The position numbers and the translations under genes were made by a program. Under the pieces are notes generated by a model. That model was given only the letters and a program-made list of their open reading frames with translations, made no database searches and had not been told where the DNA came from. Source: Myxococcales bacterium (lineage in GTDB: Bacteria > Myxococcota_A > Polyangia > Haliangiales > Haliangiaceae). Taken from it: a stretch of DNA of 64,000 nt. This document shows positions 30,560 through 40,375 of this stretch, piece by piece (position 1 is the first letter of the stretch; every line of letters starts with the position of its first letter). The stretch lies in NCBI GenBank assembly GCA_016706545.1, contig JADJJK010000039.1, forward strand, positions 1 to 64,000. Reading direction: 5' to 3'.

Positions 30560-32479
30560 ATGTCCAGTCCGGTCCCCGGTGCCCACGCGGCCCACCCTAG
30601 CGCCTCGCCGTCTCGTTCGGAGCTGGTGGCGCTGTCGCTCGCCGCGCTTGGCGTGGTGTATGGCGACATCGGGACCTCGCCGCTGTACTCGCTCAAGGAG
30701 TGCCTGGCTTACCCGTTCATCAAGCACGCGGTGCGGCCGGAGCCCGACGCGGTGCTCGGCGTGCTCTCGCTGGTGCTCTGGTCGCTCCTGCTGGTGGTGG
30801 TGGTCAAGTACCTGACGTTCGTGCTGCAGGCCGACAACAAGGGCGAGGGCGGCATCCTGGCGCTCGCCGCGCTCCTGCCCCCCAAGGCGGCGAAGGCTGG
30901 GCTTGGCGTGGCCACGCTCGCGGCGTTGCTCGGCGGCGGGCTCCTCTACGGCGATGGCATCATCACGCCCGCCATCTCCGTGCTGGGCGCGATCGAGGGG
31001 CTGGCGGTGGCCACCGACGCGCTGGAGCCAGCGGTGATGCCGATCTCGATCGCGATCCTGATCGGCCTGTTCGTGGTGCAGCGGCACGGCACCCACGCCA
31101 TCGGCAAGATCTTTGGCTGGATCATGCTGGTGTGGTTCGTGGTGCTCGGGGTCGAAGGCGTGTTGTGGGTGGTCAAGGAGCCCAGCGTGATGCGCGCGCT
31201 CAGCCCGGTCTATGGCGTGCGGTTCTTGCTCGACCACGGCACCCACGGCTTCTTGCTGCTTGGCTCGGTGGTCCTGGTGGTCACAGGTGGCGAGGCGTTG
31301 TACGCGGACATGGGCCACTTTGGTCGCAAGCCTATCCGGGTGGCCTGGTACACGGTGGTGTTGCCGGGCCTCGTGCTCAACTACTTCGGGCAGGGCGCGC
31401 TGTTTCTCATCAAGCCCATCGGCACCGTCGAGAATCCGTTCTTCGAGCTGGTGTCCGGCCCGTGGATCTACCCGCAAGTGGTGATCGCCACGCTGGCCGC
31501 CATCATCGCCTCGCAGGCGCTCATCTCCGGCGCGTTCTCGCTGACCCGCCAGGCGGTGCAGCTTGGATACCTGCCGCGCGTCTCGGTGGTCCACACCTCC
31601 GCCAAGCAGGAAGGGCAGATCTACATCCCGGAGGTCAACGTGCTCCTGGCGGTCGGTACCCTGGCGCTGGTGGTGGGCTTTGGCTCCAGCACCCGGCTCG
31701 CCGGCGCGTACGGCATCGCCGTGACCATCACCATGACGATCACGACCTGGCTGTTCTATCAGGTGGCTCGCCACCGCTGGGGATGGAAGCGGCGTCGGCT
31801 CGTCCCGCTGGTGCTGATCTTGTTGCCGTTCGACCTGGCCTTCCTTGGCGCCAACGCCGCCAAGATTCCGCACGGTGGCTGGGTCCCTCTGGGCGTGGGC
31901 TTCTTGGTCGTGCTCATCATGACGACGTGGTGGCGCGGTCGCTACGAGATGTCGCAGTCGATGAACGCGGGCTCGATCCCGGATGACCTGTTCTTCGCCG
32001 ACCTGACGGAGACGCGGACGCACCGGGTGCGCGGCACGGCGGTGTTCATGACCTCGTCGTCGGAGGGCATCCCCAACGTGCTGATGCACCACCTCAAGCA
32101 CAACCAGGTGCTGCACAAGCAGGTGGTGTTGCTCTCGCTCATCACCGAGCCGGTGCCGTTCGTGCCGGGCAATAGCGCCATCGAGGTGCATGAGCTGGCT
32201 CACGGCTTCTACCGGGTGATCGCGCGGGTGGGCTTCATGCAGTCGAGCGACGTGCCGCGGATCCTCGCGCGCTGCGCGCCACGGGGCGTGGACGCCGAAG
32301 AGATGACGACGACGTACTACCTGGGGCGGCAGACGCTCTTGACCACCGGGCGCATCAAGATGGCGCGCTGGCGCAAGCGCCTGTTCTCGTTCCTGATGAA
32401 GAACGCCCGTCCGCCGACCGACTTCTTCAACCTGCCGCCCAACCGCGTGGTCGAGCTGGGCGTGCAGATCGAGATGTAG
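30560..32479 (+). CDS. kup: Kup-type potassium uptake protein, first copy
   Basis: A 639-residue K+/H+ symporter of the KUP/HAK/KT family. About twelve membrane helices begin with the signature LAALGVVYGDIGTSPLYSLK; other conserved parts are LLYGDGIITPAISVLGAIEG, GGEALYADMGHFG and YFGQGALFL. A cytosolic C-terminal domain of about 150 residues follows. The ATG at 30560 has GGAGA 5 bp upstream. A second kup gene follows 172 bp downstream. The 3' 526 bp of the two are nearly identical although the 5' halves have diverged. Confidence 0.96.
   Translation: MSSPVPGAHAAHPSASPSRSELVALSLAALGVVYGDIGTSPLYSLKECLAYPFIKHAVRPEPDAVLGVLSLVLWSLLLVVVVKYLTFVLQADNKGEGGILALAALLPPKAAKAGLGVATLAALLGGGLLYGDGIITPAISVLGAIEGLAVATDALEPAVMPISIAILIGLFVVQRHGTHAIGKIFGWIMLVWFVVLGVEGVLWVVKEPSVMRALSPVYGVRFLLDHGTHGFLLLGSVVLVVTGGEALYADMGHFGRKPIRVAWYTVVLPGLVLNYFGQGALFLIKPIGTVENPFFELVSGPWIYPQVVIATLAAIIASQALISGAFSLTRQAVQLGYLPRVSVVHTSAKQEGQIYIPEVNVLLAVGTLALVVGFGSSTRLAGAYGIAVTITMTITTWLFYQVARHRWGWKRRRLVPLVLILLPFDLAFLGANAAKIPHGGWVPLGVGFLVVLIMTTWWRGRYEMSQSMNAGSIPDDLFFADLTETRTHRVRGTAVFMTSSSEGIPNVLMHHLKHNQVLHKQVVLLSLITEPVPFVPGNSAIEVHELAHGFYRVIARVGFMQSSDVPRILARCAPRGVDAEEMTTTYYLGRQTLLTTGRIKMARWRKRLFSFLMKNARPPTDFFNLPPNRVVELGVQIEM
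31954..32479 (+). repeat. Homogenised kup 3' segment, copy 1
   Basis: This 526-bp segment matches 34031-34556 at a constant offset of 2077 bp with only about ten mismatches by eye; identity falls off sharply upstream of GCAGTCGATG. Confidence 0.9.
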
Positions 32480-32526
32480 ATCGAGACGTTGCGTCATCGC
32501 GACTCGGCCATGAACGACGTGTTACA

Positions 32527-32574
32527 GCGCAGGTCTCCCGCAGCTCACCCATGGTGGGTGAAGGAGATCTGCGC
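32527..32574 (+). promoter_or_regulatory. Strong stem-loop in the kup1-kup2 intergenic region
   Basis: GCGCAGGTCTCC (32527-32538) pairs with GGAGATCTGCGC (32563-32574), 12 bp with one G.T pair. Inside, TCACCC (32545-32550) pairs with GGGTGA (32556-32561) around a 5-nt loop, leaving a 6-nt/1-nt internal loop. No T-run follows, so it is not a standard terminator. It may stabilise the upstream mRNA or regulate the second kup. No known riboswitch was matched. Confidence 0.55.
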
Positions 32575-32651
32575 CTTGGCGCCCGCGGCGCTCATGCCGC
32601 GATAAGGGCGCGGCCGACGCCCTCAGCGGGTCGGCGACGAGCGAGGAATCC

Positions 32652-34556
32652 ATGTCCACACCTGTTTCGGCTGCTCATCACGCTGGACCTGCCACCGGCA
32701 AGGAACTCACGACCCTCTCTCTCGCGGCGCTCGGCGTCGTCTACGGCGACATCGGCACCTCGCCTTTGTACGCGCTCAAGGAGTGCCTGGCGTACCCGGC
32801 CATTCCGCACGCCGCGGTGCCGGTTCCTTCCGCGGTGCTCGGCGTGCTGTCGCTGGTCTTGTGGTCGCTGTTTCTGGTGGTCATCGTCAAGTACCTGACC
32901 TTCGTCATGCGCGCGGACAACAAGGGCGAGGGCGGCATCCTCGCGCTCGCGGCGCTGGTGCCCAGCGCTCGCGGCAAGCTTGGGCCGCTCACCGTGGCGG
33001 CGCTCTTGGGCGCGGGCTTGCTCTACGGAGATGGCGTGATCACGCCGGCGATCTCCGTGCTGGGCGCCATCGAGGGGCTCGGCGTGGCGACCGACGCCTT
33101 GACCCCGGCGGTCTTGCCCCTGTCGCTGGCGATCTTGGTGGGGCTCTTTGCGGTGCAACGGCACGGCACCCACCGCATTGGCCGGGTCTTTGGCTGGATC
33201 ATGCTGGTGTGGTTCATCGTGCTCGGCGTGGAAGGGGTGATCTGGGTGGTGCGAGAGCCGGGCGTTATCCGGGCGGTCAACCCTTGGTATGGCGTGCAGT
33301 TCTTGCTGACCCACAACTGGCATGGCTTCCTGCTACTCGGCTCGGTGTTCCTGGTGGTCACCGGCGGCGAGGCGCTGTACGCCGACATGGGCCACTTCGG
33401 CCGCAAGCCCATCCGCGTGGCCTGGTACGCCGTGGTGCTGCCGGGGCTCCTGCTGAACTACTTTGGTCAAGGGGCGTTGTTCCTGAGCCGACCCGTGGAG
33501 ACGGTCAAAAATCCGTTCTTCGAGCTGGTGTCTGGCCCGTGGATCTATCCGCAGGTGATCTTGGCCACGCTGGCCGCCATCATCGCCTCACAGGCGCTGA
33601 TCTCCGGCGCGTTCTCGTTGACCCGGCAGGCCATGCAGCTCGGCTTTCTGCCTCGCGTCTCGGTCATGCACACCTCTGCCAAGCATGAGGGCCAGATCTA
33701 CATCCCGGAGATCAACGCGCTGCTCATGGTTGGGTGCCTGGCGCTGGTCGTGGGGTTTGGCTCCAGCTCGGCGCTGGCGGCGGCCTACGGCATCGCGGTC
33801 ACCGGCACGATGGCGGTGACGACCCTGCTGTTCTACCAGGTGGCGCGCAGCCGCTGGGGATGGCCGCTGCGGAAGGTCTTGCCGCTGGTCACCATGTTCC
33901 TGGTGTTCGATCTGGCGTTCTTTGGCGCCAACGCCGCCAAGATCGCGCATGGTGGCTGGTTCCCGCTGGCGGTGGGCGGCGGCGTGCTGCTGCTGATGCT
34001 CACGTGGTGGCGTGGTCGCCAGGAGCTGGCGCAGTCGATGAACGCGGGCTCGATCCCGGATGACCTGTTCTTCGCCGACCTGACGGAGACGCGGACGCAC
34101 CGGGTGCGGGGCACGGCGGTGTTCATGACCTCGTCGTCGGAGGGCATCCCCAACGTGCTGATGCACCATCTCAAGCACAACCAGGTGCTGCACAAGCAGG
34201 TGGTGTTGCTCTCGCTCATCACCGAGCCGGTGCCGTTCGTGCCGGGCAATAACGCCATCGAGGTGCATGAGCTGGCTCACGGCTTCTACCGGGTGATCGC
34301 GCGGGTGGGCTTCATGCAGTCGAGCGACGTGCCGCGGATCCTCGCGCGCTGCGCGCCACAGGGCATCCTCGCCGAAGAGATGACGACGACGTACTACCTG
34401 GGGCGGCAGACGCTCTTGACCACCGGGCGCATCAAGATGGCGCGCTGGCGCAAGCGCCTGTTCTCGTTCCTGATGAAGAACGCCCGTCCGCCGACGGACT
34501 TCTTCAACCTGCCGCCCAACCGCGTGGTCGAGCTGGGCGTGCAGCTCGAGATGTAG
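32652..34556 (+). CDS. kup: Kup-type potassium uptake protein, second copy
   Basis: A 634-residue paralogue of the preceding transporter with all Kup signatures (LAALGVVYGDIGTSPLYALK, LLYGDGVITPAISVLGAIEG, GGEALYADMGHFG). The membrane part differs from the first copy at many positions (for example SARGKLGPLTVAALLG against KAAKAGLGVATLAALLG), while the last 175 residues are nearly the same, differing mainly at QGILAEE against RGVDAEE. Tandem kup genes may give two affinities or expression regimes. The homogenised C-terminus suggests a shared regulatory or partner-binding function. It is preceded by a strong stem-loop. Confidence 0.96.
   Translation: MSTPVSAAHHAGPATGKELTTLSLAALGVVYGDIGTSPLYALKECLAYPAIPHAAVPVPSAVLGVLSLVLWSLFLVVIVKYLTFVMRADNKGEGGILALAALVPSARGKLGPLTVAALLGAGLLYGDGVITPAISVLGAIEGLGVATDALTPAVLPLSLAILVGLFAVQRHGTHRIGRVFGWIMLVWFIVLGVEGVIWVVREPGVIRAVNPWYGVQFLLTHNWHGFLLLGSVFLVVTGGEALYADMGHFGRKPIRVAWYAVVLPGLLLNYFGQGALFLSRPVETVKNPFFELVSGPWIYPQVILATLAAIIASQALISGAFSLTRQAMQLGFLPRVSVMHTSAKHEGQIYIPEINALLMVGCLALVVGFGSSSALAAAYGIAVTGTMAVTTLLFYQVARSRWGWPLRKVLPLVTMFLVFDLAFFGANAAKIAHGGWFPLAVGGGVLLLMLTWWRGRQELAQSMNAGSIPDDLFFADLTETRTHRVRGTAVFMTSSSEGIPNVLMHHLKHNQVLHKQVVLLSLITEPVPFVPGNNAIEVHELAHGFYRVIARVGFMQSSDVPRILARCAPQGILAEEMTTTYYLGRQTLLTTGRIKMARWRKRLFSFLMKNARPPTDFFNLPPNRVVELGVQLEM
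34031..34556 (+). repeat. Homogenised kup 3' segment, copy 2
   Basis: Partner of 31954-32479. The match runs to the stop codon; differences cluster at CAGGGCATCCTC versus CGGGGCGTGGAC and at isolated third positions. Confidence 0.9.
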
Positions 34557-34604
34557 ACCGAGATGTAGCTCGAGATGTAGACCGAGATGTTGCTCGAGCT
34601 GTAG
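34545..34604. repeat. Five tandem 12-bp units at the kup2 stop
   Basis: Alternating CTCGAGATGTAG and ACCGAGATGTAG units starting within the last codons of kup2 and spilling past the stop. The first kup copy ends with two related units (ATCGAGATGTAG, ATCGAGACGTTG). Confidence 0.9.
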
Positions 34605-34626
34605 CGCGAGGATCCGACCGAGCGGG

Positions 34627-36026
34627 TCAAGCCGCGGCGGTCACCGGGAGCTCCACCACGAACCTCGCGCCGTCGCGGTAGCTCTCGTCGAGATGCAGGC
34701 TGCCGCCGTGGCGCTGGATGATGTCGTAGCCGATGGCGAGCCCAAGGCCGGTCCCTTGCCCCGGCGGCTTGGTGGTGGAGAACGGCTCGAACAGTCGGGG
34801 CCGCACGCGCGGATCGATTCCCGGTCCGGTGTCGGAGACGGAGATCTCGAGCTTGTCCTGCTTCGCGCGCCCCCGCACGGAGACCCTGCCGCTTGCCCCC
34901 ACGGCCTCCAGCGCGTTCTGCAGCAGGTTGAGCCAGACCTGATTGAGCTGCCCAGGCTGGCAGGTGATGGGGGCAGGGGCTCGAGGTCGACCTCGACGGA
35001 GACGCCCGCCGGGGTGCGTCGCGCCAGCAGCGACACGGTGGCGCGGATTCCCTCCGAGACGTCGGCCAAAGCCAGCCCTGGAGCATCGCCGCGGATGAAG
35101 GTGCGCAGATCGCGATGGACGTGCATCATGTGCTCCACCGCCGCGCTCATGCTGCCGAGCGCGTCGTCGATGTCGGTGATCCGCCAGTCCAGCTCGCGCT
35201 GCTGCCAGGCGGCCGAGAGCGCTTCCGGAACGTCGGAGCCGTGCGCGAGCTGGAGCACCGCCACCATCTCCGCCACGTGCTCGCGGACGGGATCGAGGTT
35301 GTTCTTGATCACGTTGACCGGGTTGTTCAGCTCATGCGACAGGCCGGCGAGCATGCGCCCCAGCGCCGACATCTTCTCGTGCGCCACCAGGCGAGCCTGC
35401 GCCTCCTCGATGCGTAGCAGCGCCACCTCGAGGTCGGTGTTGCGCTGGGCCAGGGCGAAGCTCGCATCGAACGCGGCGTGGTATGCGGCCCGGCGCGAGT
35501 GGCAGGCCGCCGCCGAGAACGCGCCGGCGACCAGCAGGTAGAGGCCGGTGCCGACGGGGTTGGTGATGGACATCGACGTCGGGGCGAGCAGCGAGGCCAC
35601 GACGACCGACACGATGTGCCAGGACAAGGACGTGGTGGTCCACCGCAGCGGCCAGGACAGCCCGGCGGTGCCCCAGAAGTAGGAGGAGTAGCCGATGAGG
35701 TACGCGCTGTAGTGCTCGACTCGCGGCAGGATGAAGGCGACCATCGGACCGGTCGTCGCGATCGCGAACAGAAACCACGACCGCGCGCCCACCACGGTCT
35801 TCGCGCGCTGGATCCCGACCAGGCAGGAGAGCCAGATCGCGCCACCGACGATCCGGATCCACACCAGCGTGCCGAGCAAGGCGGGCTCGAGCAGGAAGTC
35901 ATGTACGTAGTAGAGCGGAAACAGCACGCAGCCGAGCGCCGCGGTCAGCAGGAATTCTCGCCGCTCGCGGACAAAGCAGGTGGTCTCCCAGCTCGCGGCG
36001 CGACCTGGCTCGGTCGCGCCGGTCAT
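34627..36026 (-). CDS. Membrane sensor histidine kinase (frameshifted)
   Basis: The N-terminal half has about six membrane helices (FLLTAALGCVLFPLYYV, IVGGAIWLSCLVG, WFLFAIATTGPMVAFIL, HIVSVVVASLLAP). The dimerisation helix carries the phosphorylated His in GLSHELNNPVNVIKNNL. The ATPase domain has LNLLQNALEAVG (N box), DTGPGID (G1) and GTGLGLAIGYD (G2). The reading frame breaks at a run of five G (34969-34973): DLEPLPP should continue ITCQPGQLNQVW, which needs one more base. Total length of 1400 nt (not a multiple of 3) agrees; restored, it is about 466 residues. Its ATG overlaps the response-regulator stop (ATGA at 36026), so the two form one coupled two-component system. Confidence 0.88.
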
Positions 36027-36418
36027 CGAGCGGTCCGGCTCGCCGTCGGCACTGCCGCGGTCACCGCGGTTCGAATCGTCTCGCGGTCCCAGGGCTTGGG
36101 CAGGACTCCAACGCACAGCCCCTCGGCGATCAGCGCCGAGACCTCGCTGAGATCGCCAAATCCCGTCAACAGGTAGCGGGTGGTCTCTGGCCGCGCCTGC
36201 CGCAGCGCCGCCAGGACCGCGGCGCCGTCCATGCCAGGCATCCGGAGATCTACGAAGGCCACGTCTGGCTGCGTGTCGACGATGGCGGCCAGCGCGGCGG
36301 CGCCGGAGGCCGCCGCGATGATCCGGAACTCCTTGCGAAACACCCGCTCGAAGACCTTCAAGTTGGCGACTTCATCGTCGACGACGAGCACGGTCGCCTT
36401 GAAGAGGATGTCCTCCAT
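36023..36418 (-). CDS. Single-domain response regulator
   Basis: A 131-residue receiver: acidic pair in VLVVDDE, phosphoacceptor Asp57 in VAFVDLRMPGMDG, Thr in LLTGF and Lys in VLPKPW. No output domain, so it acts by protein contact or phosphotransfer. I chose the ATG at 36418, where receiver homology begins; longer in-frame extensions are basic low-complexity sequence shared with the repeats upstream. It is coupled to the downstream histidine kinase, its likely partner. Confidence 0.92.
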   Translation of the reverse strand: MEDILFKATVLVVDDEVANLKVFERVFRKEFRIIAAASGAAALAAIVDTQPDVAFVDLRMPGMDGAAVLAALRQARPETTRYLLTGFGDLSEVSALIAEGLCVGVLPKPWDRETIRTAVTAAVPTASRTAR

Positions 36419-36475
36419 GGTACGGACATCGACCGGGTTCGCCACTCGTACATCTTTGGCAGGTAGGATGACCGG

Positions 36476-38596
36476 GTGCTGACACGGCCAAAGCGGTGGA
36501 CGACGCGGTGGATGACGCGGTGGACGACGCGGTGGACGACGCGGTGGACGACGCGCCAGGCGTCCCGGCTGCGGTCGCGGGCCTGGCTTGACACCGGCCT
36601 TGGCACCGACCTTGGCGCCGGCCTTGGCGCCGACCTTGGCACTAGGCCGCGGCTCGTGCTGGCGGCGGCGTTTCTGGCGATCGGGCTCATGTACTGCGGC
36701 AACCGCGACATGGGCGGAGATCCGCATACTCCGCGCGGCGATGGCGTGTATCGCCCGGTGCTGGCGCGCGGCGACGGTCACCTGAGCTTCCTGATGGCGA
36801 GATCGCTGCTGTTCGACGGAGATCTACGCTTCGAGAACGATCTGGCGCGCTTTGGCGATCCGTTCCGCAACGCCGCACCCGGGCGGCGGGCCACGATCCC
36901 TCATCCGATCGGCCCACCGCTCTTGTGGGTCCCGCTGCTCGCGGTGGCGCAGGCCGGCGCGGTGGTGGCCAACGTCTTTGGCGCGGACATCGCGCTGCAT
37001 GGCTACACCCAGTGGCATCAGCGCATCGCCTTCTCCTCGAGCGCGCTGGCGGCCATCCTCGCGATCTGCCTCGGCGTGGCGGTGGCGCGGCGGACGCTGG
37101 GCGGCGGCTACGCGCCAGCGTACGCCGGCGCGGCGATCTTGCTTGGCACCTCGCTCACCTACTACGCGACGTTCATGCCCAGCTACGCGCACGCGCTCGA
37201 CGCCGCTGGCGCCGGCGGGTTCCTCGCCGCGTGGGCGCTCACCTTGGGCAGGTGGGATCGCCGTCGCGTGCTGCTCCTGGGGTCGCTCTTGGGAGTCGCT
37301 GCGCTGGTGCGCACCCAGGAGCTGGCGCTCGGCGTGGTGGTGGCCGTGGAGGCCGCGGTGACCTTGGCGCGGCCCGGCGTGGCCGGCGACGGGGCCAGCG
37401 GCGCGGCCAGCGGTGGACCTTGGCGCTGGCGCGCCCGCGTGCTCGGCGCCAGCGCGGCGATCGCGGCGCTGGCGATGGTGGTGCTGCTGCCGCAGGCGCT
37501 GGCGTGGAACGAGGTCTTTGGCCAGTGGACGTCGTTGCCGCAGGGCCCCAGCTACACCCGGCCGCTCTATCCTCGCGTCGCCGAGCTGCTGTTTGCGGCG
37601 CGCAACGGCTGGTTCGCGGTGCATCCGCTCGCCTACGCAGGGGCGCTGGGGCTGGTGGTGCTGCTGGTGCGCGGGCCCACGCCCGCCCGCCTGGTGGCAG
37701 GCGGCCTGCTGGCTGCGCTGGGGGTCCAGGTCTACCTCAACTCGATCATCCTCGACTGGTGGGCGCAGGCCAGCTTCGGGCAACGTCGGCTGTGCTCGAT
37801 GACGCTGCCCCTGGTGGTGGGGCTCGCCGCGTGGCTACACCTGGGCGCCGCGCTGCTGCGACGGCTCGCCTGGCCGCGGCTCGTCGGGCACGTCGCGGTG
37901 GTCGTGGGCTGCGGCTGGTTCGTGGCCTGGAACCTGGCGCGGGTGTGGCCGCTGCGCGCTGGTCGCGCGGCGCAGTTTGGCGTCGGGCCGGCCTGCTGCC
38001 GGGTGGTCGGCCCGCCGCTGGCGTGGCTCGCGCAGCCGGTCTACGACGCGCTCGGCAATCCCTTCGCGTTGCCGGCCAGCGCGTGGTTCTCCTGGCGCTT
38101 TGGTGTGCAGCTCCAGCGCTGGGATCTGGTGCAAGGGGACTACCCCTGGTTGCCGCCCATGGACTACACGCGGGACAGCCTGCGCGGACAGTCAGTGGCC
38201 TGGCCGCTTGGACGCCCGCGCACCGATCGCCACGCGCTGCGCGGGCTGGGCGCCGGGGATGCCAAGAACGGCCTGCGCTGGACCACCGCGCCGGTGGCCG
38301 AGATGATCGTGCCCAATCTCCTCCCCGAGCCGATGGAGCTGACTCTGCGCCTCTTGCCGAACCTTGGCCCCAGCGGTCGCGGCAAGGCTGTGGCGGTGCG
38401 CTGGAACGGGCGCCTGGTGGTGGAGCAGGTGCTCACCGAGGAGCGCGAGGTGAGCTGGCGCATCGCCGGCGACGTGGGCGACAACCGCTTGTCCGTGCAA
38501 GCCGCCCTCGACGACGCCACGAGCGACGTCACCGCGCGCGGCGCTCCCAGAAGGGCAGGCGTGGCGCTTGGCGAGCTGCGCTTCACCGCGCGGTGA
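36476..38596 (+). CDS. Polytopic membrane glycosyltransferase-like protein (GT-C type)
   Basis: Up to 706 residues with about ten membrane helices, then a soluble C-terminal domain. The segment GDGVYRPVLARGDGHLSF and MARSLLFDGDLRFENDLARF resembles the first loop of GT-C-type integral membrane glycosyltransferases, which use polyprenyl-phosphate sugars. Later helices include SSSALAAILAICLGVAVA and ALAYAG-type repeats. The last 110 residues look like a beta-rich domain (GLRWTTAPVAEMIVPNLL). The start is unsure: a GTG at 36476 makes the repeat DNA coding, but the first membrane helix starts near 36650, so a shorter protein is possible. Substrate unknown. Confidence 0.7.
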   Translation: MLTRPKRWTTRWMTRWTTRWTTRWTTRQASRLRSRAWLDTGLGTDLGAGLGADLGTRPRLVLAAAFLAIGLMYCGNRDMGGDPHTPRGDGVYRPVLARGDGHLSFLMARSLLFDGDLRFENDLARFGDPFRNAAPGRRATIPHPIGPPLLWVPLLAVAQAGAVVANVFGADIALHGYTQWHQRIAFSSSALAAILAICLGVAVARRTLGGGYAPAYAGAAILLGTSLTYYATFMPSYAHALDAAGAGGFLAAWALTLGRWDRRRVLLLGSLLGVAALVRTQELALGVVVAVEAAVTLARPGVAGDGASGAASGGPWRWRARVLGASAAIAALAMVVLLPQALAWNEVFGQWTSLPQGPSYTRPLYPRVAELLFAARNGWFAVHPLAYAGALGLVVLLVRGPTPARLVAGGLLAALGVQVYLNSIILDWWAQASFGQRRLCSMTLPLVVGLAAWLHLGAALLRRLAWPRLVGHVAVVVGCGWFVAWNLARVWPLRAGRAAQFGVGPACCRVVGPPLAWLAQPVYDALGNPFALPASAWFSWRFGVQLQRWDLVQGDYPWLPPMDYTRDSLRGQSVAWPLGRPRTDRHALRGLGAGDAKNGLRWTTAPVAEMIVPNLLPEPMELTLRLLPNLGPSGRGKAVAVRWNGRLVVEQVLTEEREVSWRIAGDVGDNRLSVQAALDDATSDVTARGAPRRAGVALGELRFTAR
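36493..36646. repeat. Two 12-bp tandem arrays
   Basis: Five GCGGTGGACGAC units (36493-36552) and four CTTGGCGCCGAC-type units (36599-36646). If translated in the downstream gene they give RWTT and LGAD/LGTD repeats. Confidence 0.9.
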
Positions 38597-38610
38597 GCGT
38601 CGCCGTGCTC

Positions 38611-38660
38611 GCCTTGCGTCGCCTCGCGTCGCCTTGCGTCGCCTCGCGTCGCCTTGCGTT
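38611..38660. repeat. Five tandem 10-bp units
   Basis: Alternating GCCTTGCGTC and GCCTCGCGTC in the gap between the convergent glycosyltransferase and prfA genes. Confidence 0.9.
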
Positions 38661-38668
38661 ACCTTGTT

Positions 38669-39760
<1,092 letters not shown>

Positions 39761-39903
39761 GGCGCACTACGCAGGTTCAAGCCGCCCGCGAGAGGAGCTC
39801 GCGGGCCAGGGTCGACGTTGACAAAGAGGACGTGCGAATCCGCACGAACAAGAGGGTCGCCGGCCCTGATGGGAGCTCCACCTGACCGGCGAGCAACCGC
39901 GCG

Positions 39904-40107
39904 CTAGCTGCGGTTGTACTTCTTGTTGAAGCGCTCGATGCGGCCGGCGGTGTCCATGAGCTTCTGCTTGCCCGTGAAGAACGGATGACAAGCAGAGCAG
40001 ATGTCGACAGAGAAATCGCCGCGCGTCGAGAACGTGTCGTGGATGGTTCCACAAGCGCAGGAGATCTTGGCCGGGCGATAGTGCGGGTGGTTGGCGGAGT
40101 CTTTCAT
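39904..40107 (-). CDS. rpmE: 50S ribosomal protein L31, zinc-binding form
   Basis: A 67-residue L31. Cysteines in ISCACGTIH and DICSACHPFFTGKQK form the four-Cys zinc site of the C+ type. Ribosome-binding site GAGGA lies 5 bp before the ATG. A consensus-like promoter lies 64-92 bp upstream. Confidence 0.96.
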   Translation of the reverse strand: MKDSANHPHYRPAKISCACGTIHDTFSTRGDFSVDICSACHPFFTGKQKLMDTAGRIERFNKKYNRS

Positions 40108-40170
40108 GGCGTTCCTCGTTGCCGGCGCGAGGCCGGGTCTCGAAAAAGGGTGGCTACAAACGAGCGCGTA

Positions 40171-40199
40171 TCTATAGTTAGGCTGGGGCAGAAAAGCAA
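40171..40199 (-). promoter_or_regulatory. Sigma-70-type promoter for rpmE
   Basis: On the minus strand: TTGCTT (complement of 40194-40199), 17-bp spacer, TATAGA (complement of 40171-40176) followed by T. Good match to -35/-10 consensus in an otherwise GC-rich region, just upstream of rpmE. Confidence 0.7.
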
Positions 40200-40375
40200 G
40201 GCTGCGCGCGGCAGCAACGGGTTCTCCAGCAGTTAGAGCAGCTTGAAGCGGGGAGGTGAGCCGGGATCGGTGGCCAAGGTTGTCGGCGAGAGGTCACCGG
40301 CGGCCTTGCCCCGCCAGGTGGCGTCATGCGCCGCGGCGCACCTGCGGCGCCTGCTCCCTACCTGCGCCTTGCCTG

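Noticed and set aside
30221..32497. Open frame of about 750 codons antisense to kup1
   Set aside because: Mirror of a clear Kup gene; no recognisable domain.
32527..32574. Rho-independent terminator after kup1
   Set aside because: Stem is strong but no T-run follows on the plus strand; kept as a structured element instead.
32480..32651. c-di-AMP (ydaO) riboswitch before kup2
   Set aside because: GGGTGAA is present, but it is explained by the local stem and the rest of the consensus was not found.
36060..36090. GGTTCGAATC-like T-loop sequence
   Set aside because: Lies within the histidine kinase start region with no acceptor or anticodon stems around it.
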